The position numbers and the translations under genes were made by a program. Under the pieces are notes generated by a model, which did not search any database, was not told where the DNA came from, and saw only the letters and a list, made by a program, of their open reading frames with translations. Below are positions 1-11,900 of a DNA stretch of 64,000 nt, piece by piece. Origin of the DNA: Anisus vortex (lineage: Eukaryota; Mollusca; Gastropoda; Planorbidae); the NCBI GenBank assembly GCA_949126835.1, contig OX421506.1:17242447-17306446 (forward strand), given 5' to 3'. The stretch's first letter is position 1, and the number at the start of each line of letters is the position of its first letter.

Positions 1-167
1 TCTCGTGTATTTCCTACAAATAAGATTCTTTCTCTGTCATCGTCAGTGATAATATAGTGTTGAAATAAAAAATCCACTAGATCTTTACCATCAAGATGTT
101 CTTTTAAATAGCTGTAATTTTCTCTAATGGCTTTCTCTTGTTCAGGTTTTAACTTCCCTCGGGACAT
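1..167 (-). CDS. CARD-domain protein, first coding exon (partial)
   Basis: Read on the minus strand from the ATG at 167-165, 55 codons stay open to the window edge. The peptide starts MSRGKLKPEQEKAIRENY and continues LKEHLDGKDLVDFLFQHY then IITDDDRERIL. It has the pattern of the first three to four helices of a caspase-recruitment domain: a charged helix 1, the L-x3-L spacing, a D-L-V-D-F-L-F-Q helix 2 and the T-x-D-D-R-E-R-I helix 3-4 turn. CARDs mediate homotypic assembly of innate-immune and apoptotic complexes in the cytoplasm. The genome reads ...cctacag|CAATG, so a 3' splice site ends 2 nt before the ATG and an upstream untranslated exon is expected. The gene points away from the plus-strand CARD gene at 5829. 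The domain call rests on pattern only; the C-terminal half is outside the window. Confidence 0.6.
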   Translation of the reverse strand, partial: MSRGKLKPEQEKAIRENYSYLKEHLDGKDLVDFLFQHYIITDDDRERILFVGNTR

Positions 168-1400
168 TGCTGTAGGCGCAAAATGAACATTAAAACTATT
201 TTTTTAGTTAACTAGTTTGTTAGTTACATCAATAAAAAAAAAATTTATATGCTTTTTTATGCAATAAAAACGACGTAAAAAATATGAATGACATTAAATA
301 TACCACGATAATACAAACATTATTCTAAAAAAAATGATCATCTTTAAAATATTCAAAATATGATATAGTCATAGAATAGTGTGTTTCAATAACCAAAGCA
401 ATCACACAAAAACATATCCATGCCTAATTTGTATATATTTCGTTTCCTTCAATTAGTATAGGTTATTCTTTAAATGTTTCTTTTTATTTCTTTTTTAAAT
501 TTCAACGTGACAAAGCAAACACGCTGGAAAACTAAGAATTTTACAATAAATGTCTTATAACTTTGTCAAATTTTTTTTTTACAACAGATTTCGGAAAAAG
601 AGTGGGGGTGTGTGTAAAAGAACTTATTTTAGGTGCGCTTAGAAGTGGGGTTCTAAAAGTGTACGCGGTGCAGCAGGGCATATACATATTATACTTTTAG
701 GTATGTAACATAATAATGTATTGCCCTAATAGGTAGCTAAATCTTCGTAGTTATTACTTAAGCAGGGAAAAGACATCTTGTCTATATGTAATAAAGCAGC
801 ACACGCTTGTTAACTGGAAATACAATTTAAGGTTTTGTGATGCAAATTTAAGGATAACAGTGTGGCAAACTAGGATTTTTAAATCAGTCAGCGTACCAAC
901 AGCCTGAGATTCAACCTGCTCTACTAGATTTTTATATTATTTAATTAGACAATTTATTTAGCACCGTAGCCAGACCAAGGCCAAAAGAAAATGAACGTTA
1001 AAGTGATTTATAATTAATTAAAAAAAAAGACTAACGTGCTTGTCATCTTTGTGTGTGTGCGTGTGTGATTGTATAACAGATACACAATTTAATTACTCAA
1101 CTTAATCATCAATGATTAATGTCTATAAAGTTTTTTTTCAACATATAATTCTAGCTTTTTGACCACGTCCTTGTAAATGCAAGTTTAACTCATTGGAATG
1201 GGTCGTTATATTATTGAAATGTATCGGTTTCAACAGTCAGTTCTACTCATTCATAATCGGAATTATTTTTTTTCGTAAGATTTTCTAGATTGCTTCCAGG
1301 TAATAAACGAATCTACACAAGACTTAACCTCGTCTAAGCGCACGAACACTGTATGCAATAGAAGATCTTTACCACTTTTGTGTAGAAGAGACTTAGATTT
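168..1400. other. AT-rich non-coding stretch between the left CARD gene and a LINE tail
   Basis: No supportable ORF, RNA gene or recognised repeat. There are homopolymer runs and a short GT-rich run near 1050-1070. It should hold the upstream exon and promoter of the minus-strand CARD gene, but no site can be singled out. Confidence 0.5.
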
Positions 1401-2130
1401 CTCGGTAAATCTAAAAGGGTGAGAAACTATAAAATTGACTACCGTAACAATATTTTGGAAACAGTTAGCAGCTTTAAGTACCTAGGAGCTATTGTATCCG
1501 AAGAGGGCTCCAAACCAGAAATAATGTCCAGGATTGCCCAGACAACAGCATCACTAAAGAGGCTCAAGACAATATGGAAAGACAAGAACCTAGCCCTCAG
1601 CACCAAAATCAGGCTGATGCGCTCACTGGTCCTCTCCATTTTCTTGTATGCTTGCGAGTCATGGACACTGACAGCGGAGCTGGAGAATAGGATAAACGCC
1701 ATGGAGATGAGATGCTTCAGGACCCTGCTCGGTATCTGTTACAGGGACCATATCACCAACGAACAGATAAGAAAAAGAATACAACAGGAAATTGGAGAGT
1801 ATGAAGACCTGCTGGCCACAGCCAAGAAAAGAAAACTGGAATGGTATGGCCACGTCACCAGAACCAACGGGCTTGCAAAGACCATCCTGCAGGGTACCAC
1901 CAGAGGAGGCAGAAAGAGAGGAAGACCAAAGAAACGTTGGGAAGATAATATCAAGGAATGGACAGGTACAAAACTGTGCGAGGCAATGAGAACGGCTGAG
2001 AGACGGGAGGAGTGGAGGAGGCTGGTTTACATGTCATCTGTGGCGCCCCAACGGTCTAACAGACTACGGGATATGTAGGATGTAGGTAGGAACAATATTT
2101 TCCATCTCAGATCGTAAGTCCGAGGATGGA
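1401..2130 (+). pseudogene. Non-LTR retrotransposon, C-terminal part of reverse transcriptase (5'-truncated)
   Basis: An open frame (1419-2078) encodes the end of an EN-RT LINE polyprotein: the thumb-region signature SFKYLGAIVSEEGSKPEI, then LSIFLYACESWTL, the MRCFRTLLGI block, the K-L-E-W-Y-G-H-V motif and GRKRGRPKKRWEDNIKEW before a stop. These blocks are typical of RTE-type and related LINEs. The YADD catalytic box and everything upstream are absent, so this is a dead 5'-truncated insertion. The frame is intact over 219 codons, so it may be fairly young. Clade assignment is inference. Confidence 0.85.
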
Positions 2131-2675
2131 ATCTTTGCACACAAACTTTCATGAACTTAAATACTCAACAACAAGTTTGATTTTTATGTAGATTTCCAGG
2201 CAGCAGTCATCAATTATACTGACGTACGTTGCTTTGACTTGCATAAAAAAACAACTTCTGCATGTAGTGCTTTCGTGTGCCATTGAAAATCGCCCCGCGT
2301 GCCAGGTCTGGTCGATCTTTGACTTAGTAGACCATTGCAGTGTTCTGGGAAACTTGTAAATGCTACTTTTCATGCCATATGCATCAAATTTGTTCTACGG
2401 CGATACTTTACTTTAGGCTATCCTTATCAAAACATTTTTGCCTTTCCGTCCTTACTTGCACAATTTGTGTGTGTTTTCGCAGCCTATTTATTATTATACT
2501 AAAAAAAAGACAACATTTTATAGAATTGAATAAAAAAAAAGAATTAAAAAAGATCAAGTATCAACAAAAAAAAAAAGAAAAATAAAATAAAATGGTTGGC
2601 AGCAAGGTAAAACCCGGCAACCCCAAAGTAAAACTACATAAAAGAACTTTTAAATTGAACATCATTCTTAATGAT
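2131..2675. other. Non-coding stretch
   Basis: Between the LINE tail and a SINE. A-rich runs at 2505-2600; nothing else assignable. Confidence 0.4.
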
Positions 2676-2995
2676 TGGGGCTAGGTGGCCGAGCGGCAGC
2701 GCATTAGATAGACTGACGTATCAAAGGTCCTGGTGAAAACTTGATTTTTTTTTTCAGCGTATAAAGGATTTCCCTGGGTCTACTCAGCTCTGACCTTAGT
2801 TGGGGTAAAGTAAAGGCGTCTGTGCATTGTACTGGCCACAAAATCACCAAGTAGTTTGTGGCCACAGAAACTGGTGAACGTTGCGGTTCTGCATTGTACT
2901 TGTTACACAATCGCCTAGTATGCCGTGGTCACAGAAACTAGTAAACGCTGCTTCATTAACCCTATGATCAATTCGGTCCGAAGGGTACCTCACTT
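2676..2995 (+). repeat. tRNA-derived SINE, copy 1 (most complete)
   Basis: The 5' head ctaggtggccgagcggcagc matches an RNA polymerase III box A, and about 35 nt later ggtcctggtgaaaactt is a decayed box B. The body (tctactcagctctgacc, ttggggtaaagtaaaggcg, gcattgtactggccacaa) and the tail (cctatgatcaattcggtcc, gaagggtac) recur at 18612-18816 (minus), 45770-45960, 46432-46595, 46634-46860 and 50675-50740. The middle block with tggccac is present twice in this copy. A tRNA-like head, dispersed copies on both strands and no ORF together support a SINE. Confidence 0.8.
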
Positions 2996-5273
2996 TAATC
3001 ATATAAATTATGAAATGGTGTTACAGTTTATGTGTTTTACATAATTATATTGGTCACACTTTTATTTATATAAAATCAACAACAATCAGAATTTTATAAT
3101 ATAGTATTTATTAAAAAAATGTTTTAGGCTTAATGTTTCACATATATGTATAAGCTTATTTAATATATGCCAGTATCGCCAATCAGCATGATATAAATCT
3201 ATAGAAAAATAATAATCATATTTTTTACACCGTTATAGAACATATCACATTTATATAAATACACGGTAATTATAGATCGAAATGTTGATCGTTAGTTTTT
3301 AAATATTTTAAGTTAAATTATCTTACCTTTTAGAAGCTCTTTATATACCTGTTCTTTTAAACTCTCTAATTTATGGGGTTATAGGTCTATATTGGTACCA
3401 AACTTATCGATCACCTACCTCAAGGTAAACTAAAGTCAGCCATAAAAAGTTTTACGATTTGACAACACTTACTACACATACAGATTGTGCAACGCTGTAT
3501 TGTTTAAAATCAATAGACATTGTAAATATTTGAAAAGTTGCCAAACGAAAGTATGGGCAATTAATAAGGACCTTTAACAAAACGAAATGTGTGTGGATTT
3601 CTTCTAAATTTTAGTTGTTGTTTTTTAAAAGGCATTAATGTAGTCTACCTCCAATCCTATTCTAAGGTCAGTGTTAATAGAAAGTAATGAAGACAAAATA
3701 ATAAATAAAAATAATGTATATTGACTATAGGAAACATATTAATTGTTTTTATTATCCTCAATCTAATTAGAACTTTTTTACGCTTTGTGCTATATAAACG
3801 TAGTGTGCATTACAAAACTTCGTAAAAAACAGTTGACATCTTAAGCATTTAGGGTAGCCTTCTGTTCCAAAATATTTCCTTAAGCAGAATATGAAACCTT
3901 TAACATAATAAGTCATATTTTTTTACTAAAAAAAAATACTTGTTTTTCTTTAATAAATTACACATAACGGTGTTTAAAATTACATTTTTAACATTTTAAC
4001 AATTACCACGTAATATTGTAAAATTTATTATGAAGTAGGCTAAGTAATCTTTTGCTTGATGCACTAGTATTTATTTTGTTAATTTAAAACTAGTCTAACT
4101 TTTTTCGTGTTTGTATTAAATTAGCGTTAATTAACTTATGATTCTAAGTTTGTTTTAATAACTTTAAAATAATTCAATATTAATTATTATCTTGTGAACT
4201 GTTTCAATATTTTACATATTGTTTAAGTGAGCTAATTAACTTTAATCCATGTATCATTCTTGGTATTCTTACTATTTTAGATATATTAAATCAATGCCAA
4301 AAAGAAGTGATTTAACATCTCTGTCTTAGCTTGGTTCTGTCTTGTTCAAATAAATTGACGTCATTGACTAAAAAAAATCGATGGCGGCTGACTATAAACT
4401 TCAGGTTAACGATAGTAGGATATCAGTTATAAATATATTGTATCCGTAACATACAAATCTGAATTCATAAAATTTTTGTGCAATGATCTTTTATAATCTT
4501 ACTCACTGACGTTATCCAAGTTTATCAATTTGTTGGATATTAATCTATAAAAAAAAAACACACTCAAGAAATTTCTTACAGGCTAAAAAAAAATTAGACA
4601 AAAACCTAATAATCATTGTACAATGTTTCAATTATTTATACCAAGCAAGCTCCTGTAAAGGTCTATGTCATTCTCATGTATTTAGGCCTATTATTATTAG
4701 ATTACGAACTATCAATCAAGCACCTTTAAACATACCGTAGGCTATGAAATCAATGCGGTGGTTATGTAACTAATTCAACATAAACAATAAAACCGTTTAA
4801 ACCTTTTGTAAACATATTTTTAATATTTTTGTGCTATGCTTATTTAAAAAATATTTTTATTAAGAAAAAAGCCTAATAATAAACTCTCATGATTTTAATT
4901 AACTTACACTAAAAAACGAATGTTATTGTAATGTGTTTTCCTAAATGACATAAAGAGGTCGGCAAACTACAGCACGCGAATTTCAATGACACGCGGAAGA
5001 CCACTCCAAATGTAATTCAATACAAGAAATTGATTGGTGATTATTACACTGTTAACTAGCTGACTGAATAAAAAATTAGAATTAATTCTTTGGCACACTA
5101 TTATCAAACGCTTGCATACACCTGCTCTAGATGCTTAAGAACACTTTTGGCGCTGTATGAAGGTTGCTCTTGTCTTTACGTCAGCATCGGTTCGCCCATA
5201 AGTAACAAAAAAGACATATTATGATGCGCATGAAACAGCTTTTATTTGCCTTAGAGGTATTTTTTTTACCTTT
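2996..5273. other. Long AT-rich non-coding stretch upstream of the CARD/coiled-coil gene
   Basis: No ORF, RNA gene or repeat that I can support. The promoter and 5' untranslated exon of the gene starting at 5829 must lie here or farther left, because its ATG follows a splice acceptor, but no TATA box or donor can be picked out among the AT-rich sequence. Confidence 0.4.
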
Positions 5274-5797
5274 GAATCGGCAAAGCAGTATCCTTAATGG
5301 ATACTGGTTCAACCAAAGAGAATGAAACAATGCCCAACTCACTGACAGGACAAAAATATCTGACTACCAGGCCTGCGAGCTCATCACACTGGGCTACATA
5401 CGCTAAGCAAATAAAGCAGCTCAATAGCTTTCACTTTCAATGCTTGCGTACGATACTCCACAACAAATGGCAGGAAAGAGTCACAAATGTGGAGGTGCTC
5501 AGGAGAAGCCATATGCTGAGTATGAGTATGAACTCGAGAAAAAGAGGTCGCCTTTGCTTAAGTTTTAAAGACGTCTGCAAAACAAAAAACCTGCTACTAG
5601 CATACATTGATTACAAAACGTGGGAGGGCTTTGCTGAGAAACACACCTCCTGGCGGTCCAAGGTGCTCAAGGGCACTCAAGCCACAGAAGCCACCATCTC
5701 AGAAAGAAGTGAAGAGAAGCGATTCAAGAGAAAGGCGAGGGGTAGGGGAAAGGGAGACTGCGCCATCGTCCTTTGAGAATGAAAGGATGCCATATAT
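5274..5797 (+). mobile_element. LINE 3' fragment, same family as the 52207-55595 element
   Basis: Starts with codons for IGKAVSLM and, after a frame change, NAQLTDRTKIS..YQAC, then AKQIKQLNSFHFQCLRTIL and KWQERVTNVEVLRRSHML, ending in the basic tail E-R-S-E-E-K. Every block aligns with the C-terminus of the full element on the minus strand at 52227-52900. It lacks about 20 codons of the GHVHRMG block, so it is internally deleted as well as 5'-truncated. The 3' end gatgccatatata matches the end of the full element. It stops only about 30 bp before the splice acceptor of the CARD exon. Confidence 0.85.
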
Positions 5798-5826
5798 AAC
5801 AATCGCCATTATTTTTTTCTTTTCAG

Positions 5827-6111
5827 AAATGGATATAGAAATGACTAAAGTTGAGGATATTTTGCAAAGTTCAGAACTTTGCGAAATCATCAAAAACCAC
5901 ACAGATGCTAATGAAATAGCGCCTATTTTATGTGGCAGTAATATAATCAACACTACTTACTGCGACGAGTTGTGTCGTAGAGACAAACATGAACGAAATA
6001 CGATTTTGTTAAACGCCATTAGGACTAAAGGTAAACTCCATGAAAAACAAGCCTACCTAAAAGCCATAAGAGAGAAATTCGGACAAGTTTATTCTCAACT
6101 AGTAGCGAGAG
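5827..6111 (+). CDS. Exon 1: CARD-like death-fold domain with the start codon
   Basis: Acceptor tttttttcttttcag ends at 5826; ATG at 5829-5831; donor gtaatt at 6112; exit phase 1. The 94 codons read [20 protein letters not shown], then the blocks [35 protein letters not shown] and [19 protein letters not shown]. The layout is that of a CARD: a helix-1/2 pair, I-A-P-I-L, a charged turn, the E-R-N-x-x-L-L-x-x-I helix 4, R-T-K-G, then the A-Y-L-K-A-I helix 5 and a terminal helix ending Q-L-V. The frame is open 5' through the adjoining LINE tail, but the acceptor next to the ATG makes 5829 the likely start. A generic death-fold domain of another type is the main alternative. Confidence 0.65.
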
Positions 6112-8869
6112 GTAATTAACTTTTAATCGCTTGTATTTAATTGTTTTTTTAACATTTTAACCAGCTTTGCTGGCGACTTTCTAGAAGTCATTGGTATTGT
6201 ACTATAAAGGACTCTTGTGAATAAAACGTTTTAAGACACCCAGTCCACGAACAATGTGAAAATATTTAATTACAATGTTTAGATACAGTAACTGGTGCAA
6301 TGAGACCAAAAGCTGTGCATTTCTAGACATCTCATATCTTGAATAGTTAACTATTTTACCGGCGAAAACTTTTCTTAACTCTTTGCATTGCTATAATTCT
6401 AGTCAAGTCAAACAAAAGTTAGTTCCTCAAACGCTTTCTTGCTTATGAGCAGCTGTTGGAATTGGTGTCATTTACCCATGGAATGTGAAAATCACGCCAA
6501 ACTTAATAATGTCCTAAAAAAATGTTGGTACACAAAGATGAAAAGTCAGATTGCTAAAGGAAAAATTGACAAGTGCACACGAAATATTGCCGCTACAAAT
6601 AATATAACGGAGTTGGCCTACTTGTAAATAACGAATTAAAAATAGATACAATAAAAACTGGTCAAGTCTCAGATTCATGAAGTGCTAAAAAAAATAGACG
6701 ACAGTTTAGCAATGATGAAATTCTATTTCAAGATTTACTAAAAGCAGTCACTGTTGATATAAACAGCTTTTTATATTAATTTGTATTAATTCGAGTTAGC
6801 TCTATTTAGTCTATTTGTAAAATGCTCTTTAGAAAGTTTTTTTTTAAATAGTAGTAAAAGACAGCAGCCCCCTTCCCCCCATAAAAAAAAACAAAATTTT
6901 TTCCTTCTTATTTTTGCAAGATATTCATTTTTCTTATGTAATAAATAATAATGAATTATCCATTGTGCAGACCTAAACATATGTCGAATTTAAATTGAAC
7001 AATAATGATAAAGATTTTAAATAAAAATATATTTTTATTGCAGTTAACATTAGGAAGATAAAAATTGATTTAATGCAGCTGACAAGGGATAAAGGTATTT
7101 TTTGTTGTTGATATAATAATTTAAGTGTTAAACATTAATAAATTAGTGGTTAGTCATTTATTCCTATTTGGGCCTACGTTGCTGTTTTTTCTTCTATCAT
7201 TTACATTTCATTCTTTTAAATAGATGAGCTAGTCGAAACAAAAAAGAAACTGACTGATGAAAAAAACAAATGTAAGTTTTCTACTATTTGCGTTGGTCTG
7301 TATTTCCAAATATTTACATTTGATCTTATTTTTTTTTTCACCTTAAACTTACATAACTAGATTTGTTTAGGTTTATCTGGGCTAGTTATAATTATATGCA
7401 GAAATAACATCAAATACATATTTTAAAGAACATTATATTTAACCTACTACCTATTAAGTATGAAATAATTTGATAGTAATACTTTGCAATTCCTTGATAT
7501 ACATTTTCAAAGTTTCCTACTAAGGCTTATTATGGCATGTATATTGCAGTAATGCAAGTACTTTCAATAAACAAAAAGAAAATTGAAGACTTATCAGGAA
7601 AAGGTGGTAAGCTATACACATTTAAATACATTTTAAATAATTGTTGGTTACTAACAATTAAAATGTATACATTATCTAACGTACTATTTAATTTATTTTC
7701 TTATAGAATAACGTTTTCTAAAATGGGTTTACTTTGGTTAGTTAAAAAACATTAGTTTATTCATTATTATTCTAACCGTCGCAGTCACTTCATATAAGAA
7801 TAAGAAAAAGAATGGGCATTTCTATAGCGCTTCTATCAATGCTATTAAATTAGCATGATCAGTGCGCTCTTGGTGTGATTTGCAGTGGCATATGTATTAG
7901 CCAAAAGAGAAAGGTCTTCAAGTTCTTTTTAAAAATTTCTCTTGTCCCAGATTCTCTCAGTGTCTGAGATAGACTGTTTCATAAAGAAGGTGCCACTGAC
8001 TCAAATGAGCGCACTCCCAGGTACTTCTTTCTGTGTCCATCCAAACTAGGAGTTTTGAGAAGTGACTGTGTTGAAGATCGCAGTTCCCTAGATGGTTCAT
8101 GCCTTGAGATAAGCTCATGTAGAGTTGTGTATGCACAATTGATTTTTATGTAGAGATAAATTACGTAGAACTATCTATTAGGACGTAGTCTTTTCTTTTG
8201 CAATCGGAAAGCATCGAGAAAATCAAATCTATTACTTTGGGCACCAACATATATATAAGCACGCGTCTGGTTGTTATAGATTTTTCTTTAGCTACCAGTG
8301 AAGTTGAATTATTATCGTGCATAATATGTTCAAGCAGTAAATTATTCTTTGAACAAATATTGAGTGGCTTGAGTTTATTATTAGAGTGAACATGATTCTA
8401 ACAAGACAACAGAATATCCTCTGATTCACAACACAACTTTGCTCTTTGCCCTTTTTTTTAGTGTTTTCAAGCCAAGGTTTAGTGTAAAGGCTTTTTGGTG
8501 TTTCTCTTGTGAATATCTACAGGAAATGAACTCTTCTCTAAATTGATTTTTCAAAATGTTTCATTTAGTTAATGTTAATATTTAGTTAATAGAGAAGATG
8601 TAAATTCTCGCATAGGTCTTTTATGAATGTTATATTTGCGTCTTTCTCTTAACCGTGGTTTGAGTTTTGTCTTCCATTTGGATTCGTTTTTGAATGATGT
8701 TAAGCTACTGGTTTTCCTGGTTTGTACAGGTTTGTATTTTATCTCCAGATGCAGCTCGGGAAGTACTTATATGCATTTGCTATAGTCCTTGTCTTTGTGC
8801 CTATATTTATCTGAGCATTGAAATAGGTTGTTATTGCGTTGTAATTTTAAATTAGAATTTAATGACTTA

Positions 8870-8925
<56 letters not shown>

Positions 8926-8954
8926 CTCTATCTCTCTATCTATCTATCTCTCTA

Positions 8955-8991
<37 letters not shown>

Positions 8992-11900
8992 CTCTCTATC
9001 TCTCTATCTATCTATCTATCTATCTATATATATATATATATATTTATCTATCTATCTATCTATATACATTTATATATATATCTATATATATTGTTTAAAA
9101 AAAGATATGATGTATATGAGAACCTTACAAGAAATAAAAAAGCAAGAGGAGAGAGCAAGAGTAAGTAAGTATTGTCTTTTTTTTTTAAATTTGAAAATAA
9201 TTAATTTTAAAAATAAGTTAACAAGGATGATTAAGCATACAATTGAAAATCTGCAGGATTATGTACTTATATGTGAAAGTATTGTCATGTATATTGTTTT
9301 TCCAAGAATTGGAAAACGCAATGTTTATTCTTCTCTCTCTCTCTTTTCTCACTACACACAATATTAGGACGTTTAGTAGGAAAACGAAAGATTCTAGGTA
9401 ATGTTGGGATTCTGTGTTGATCTCAAATTCTCAGGGTCTGGGAACGACTCATTATTTAATAGGGGAAGTTCCTATCGTTTTTGTTATGAGATTAGTAATG
9501 ATACCATGATTTTCACCCCTACTGGTAATGGGTCTGTCCCTTGCACCACTCGGATAGTATTTAATGATTTGTTTTGTCTGAAAGACAGAGAGTTTCAAAA
9601 TATGTTCCTTTGAGAACGTTTTTGTTTGCACTATTTAATTCTAACTGTACATAATAGATATATTGTATATATTGAACATATCACCTGAAATAAACTATCA
9701 ACAACAGTTACACTGAAGCTTCCTTGTCAAGTTACTATTCTATTGTGTTGTATACATTACTATAGGATTTATCTACTACTCTAATGCCCAAGAAAGGAAA
9801 TGTTGGAATACAAATACTGAGTTTGTGCCCAGGACTATAAGAAGAGTTCGTGTAATACTGAAACATAAATACTAATAATTAAAGTCTCCCCTAGGACTAA
9901 CGAGAATTATCAGCAAGATTTACACAGCTCTGGCCACAAGGGGATTGTGGACGTAACAGTATGTATGTATACATGCTTGCTGTCACCATTCCAGTTCCTA
10001 TATGCTATAGACTGGGTTATGAAAAAATCCAACAGCGAAAAAAGGAAGGGAATCCAATGGATTTTGTTGAAACAGCTGGATGACCTGGATTTTGTAGAGG
10101 ATCTTGCGCTCCTGTCACAAAGCCACCCACAGATGCACAATTTAGTGCCAGCTAAAGCATTGGAAATCGGCCTTTGCAACGACAAAGGCTAATTTTGAAA
10201 ATTAACCCCGCCTGCACAAATGTCGTCATCCTAAATGGAACCCAGCTGGAAGAAGTACAGTCGTTTACTTGCCTGGGTCGTATAGTAGACCAACAGGGCG
10301 GAACAGACGCAGATGTCAAGGCAAGAATTGGAAAATCAAGAGCAGCATTTTAACAGCTCAAAACATATAGTAGTCCAGAAAATTGTCCAGGAACACTAGG
10401 GTCCGACTCTTCAACTGAAACGTGAAGTCAGTCCTACTATAAGGAGCGGAAACATGGCGCATGACAATGACTACCATCAGGAAACTCCAAGCATTCACAA
10501 ACAACTGCCCTAGACGAATCCTGCAAATGTGATGGCCTGACACCATCAGCAATGTTAGCCTTTAAGAAAGGACCGACCAAGCCCCAACTAAAGAGGAGAT
10601 CAGGAAGAAAAGATCATGAAGATGGGGTTGGATAGGTCACACACTACGCAAACCAAATAACATTACAAGGCAGGCATTGCGATGGAATCCCCAGGGAAAA
10701 AAGAAAGAGCGACCGCCCAAGAAACATATAGAGGCGTGACAGGGAAGCCGAAATCACCAAGATGGGTTTCAGCTGGAACCAGTTAGAGAGGATGGCCTTG
10801 GATAGCATAATCTGGAGAACTTTTTTTGGTGGCCTATACTCCGACAGGGGTTGACAGTCTCTAAGATATAGTTAGCTTGGTAGAAATTCGTAAGTTATTT
10901 CGTAAATAAAACACAACTATGCATATCTTTATAGACATCATGAATGAAATCCCGATAAATCTATATTTCATATTATGCTCAACCATATATTATTGAAATG
11001 TCTTATATCTAATAGTAAAGGAACAACTTGAATTGAAAGAAAATGAGCTGGACCAGATACAAGAAAAGAACAGTAAGTAACTAATCTTTATCATGATTAT
11101 TTTTGGTTTATCAGTCTTATTTTCGGAAAACATATTCAGGGGCGATTATAAACAGCTGTGTAGATTAAGTAAGATCCGTTTTTATCTGTCGTATGAGTCA
11201 GCAAAGAAACTTTATACGCTCGCGCCTCGACTACTGTAATGCTCTGCTAACCGGGATACGTGACGATAAACTCGCTAAACTACAGTGTTTACAAAACAGT
11301 GTCCCAATCAAAACACGATTCTGCAACAGTTCACCCAAGTCGGCTTCATTGGCTCCTAGTGAAAGCCGGAATTGAATACAAAATTGCGATACTTTGCCAT
11401 CAATGGCTACATAATAATGAGATGTCGTTCTATTTCAAGGACAAAATCAGCCCGTTCCACAATGAACACTTCGTTCTGCCGACTCCTCCCTTCTTGAGGT
11501 GCCTTCTTTCTTGCTTACGACCGTTGGTCTGAGATCCTTCTCAAAATCCAGCCAAAATGTATGGAAACTAATTCTCAACCAACCCAGGCAGACAAACTTT
11601 ATCATCACTTTAAAAAAACAAACTTAAAAACACTTTTTTTAAAATTTACTTTCGCTTAACGTTTTTAGACCCCTACTCAGAGCCCACACAAGCCTATGTA
11701 GCGCCCCATGGCAAAAGTTTCAGCGACGCCCCCTTGCATACTGTAACTGCTTTGTTTAGTGATATAGTTAGAATATATTTGCTGCCTCTAGAAGTGTCGC
11801 CCCCGGGCATATGCCACCCTCGGTTCCCCACCCCTATGTGAGGGCACTGCCCCTACTGCTTTACTTTTATATCAAGTCGGTTAATGCTACAGTGATTTGC

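Noticed and set aside
6439..6627. Small ORF in intron 1
   Set aside because: Not recognised, no splice sites in phase; could be chance.
8828..9367. 179-codon ORF with Ser-Ile-Tyr-Leu repeats
   Set aside because: It is a translated (TATC)n microsatellite followed by intron; only the embedded 9105-9164 piece fits the gene.
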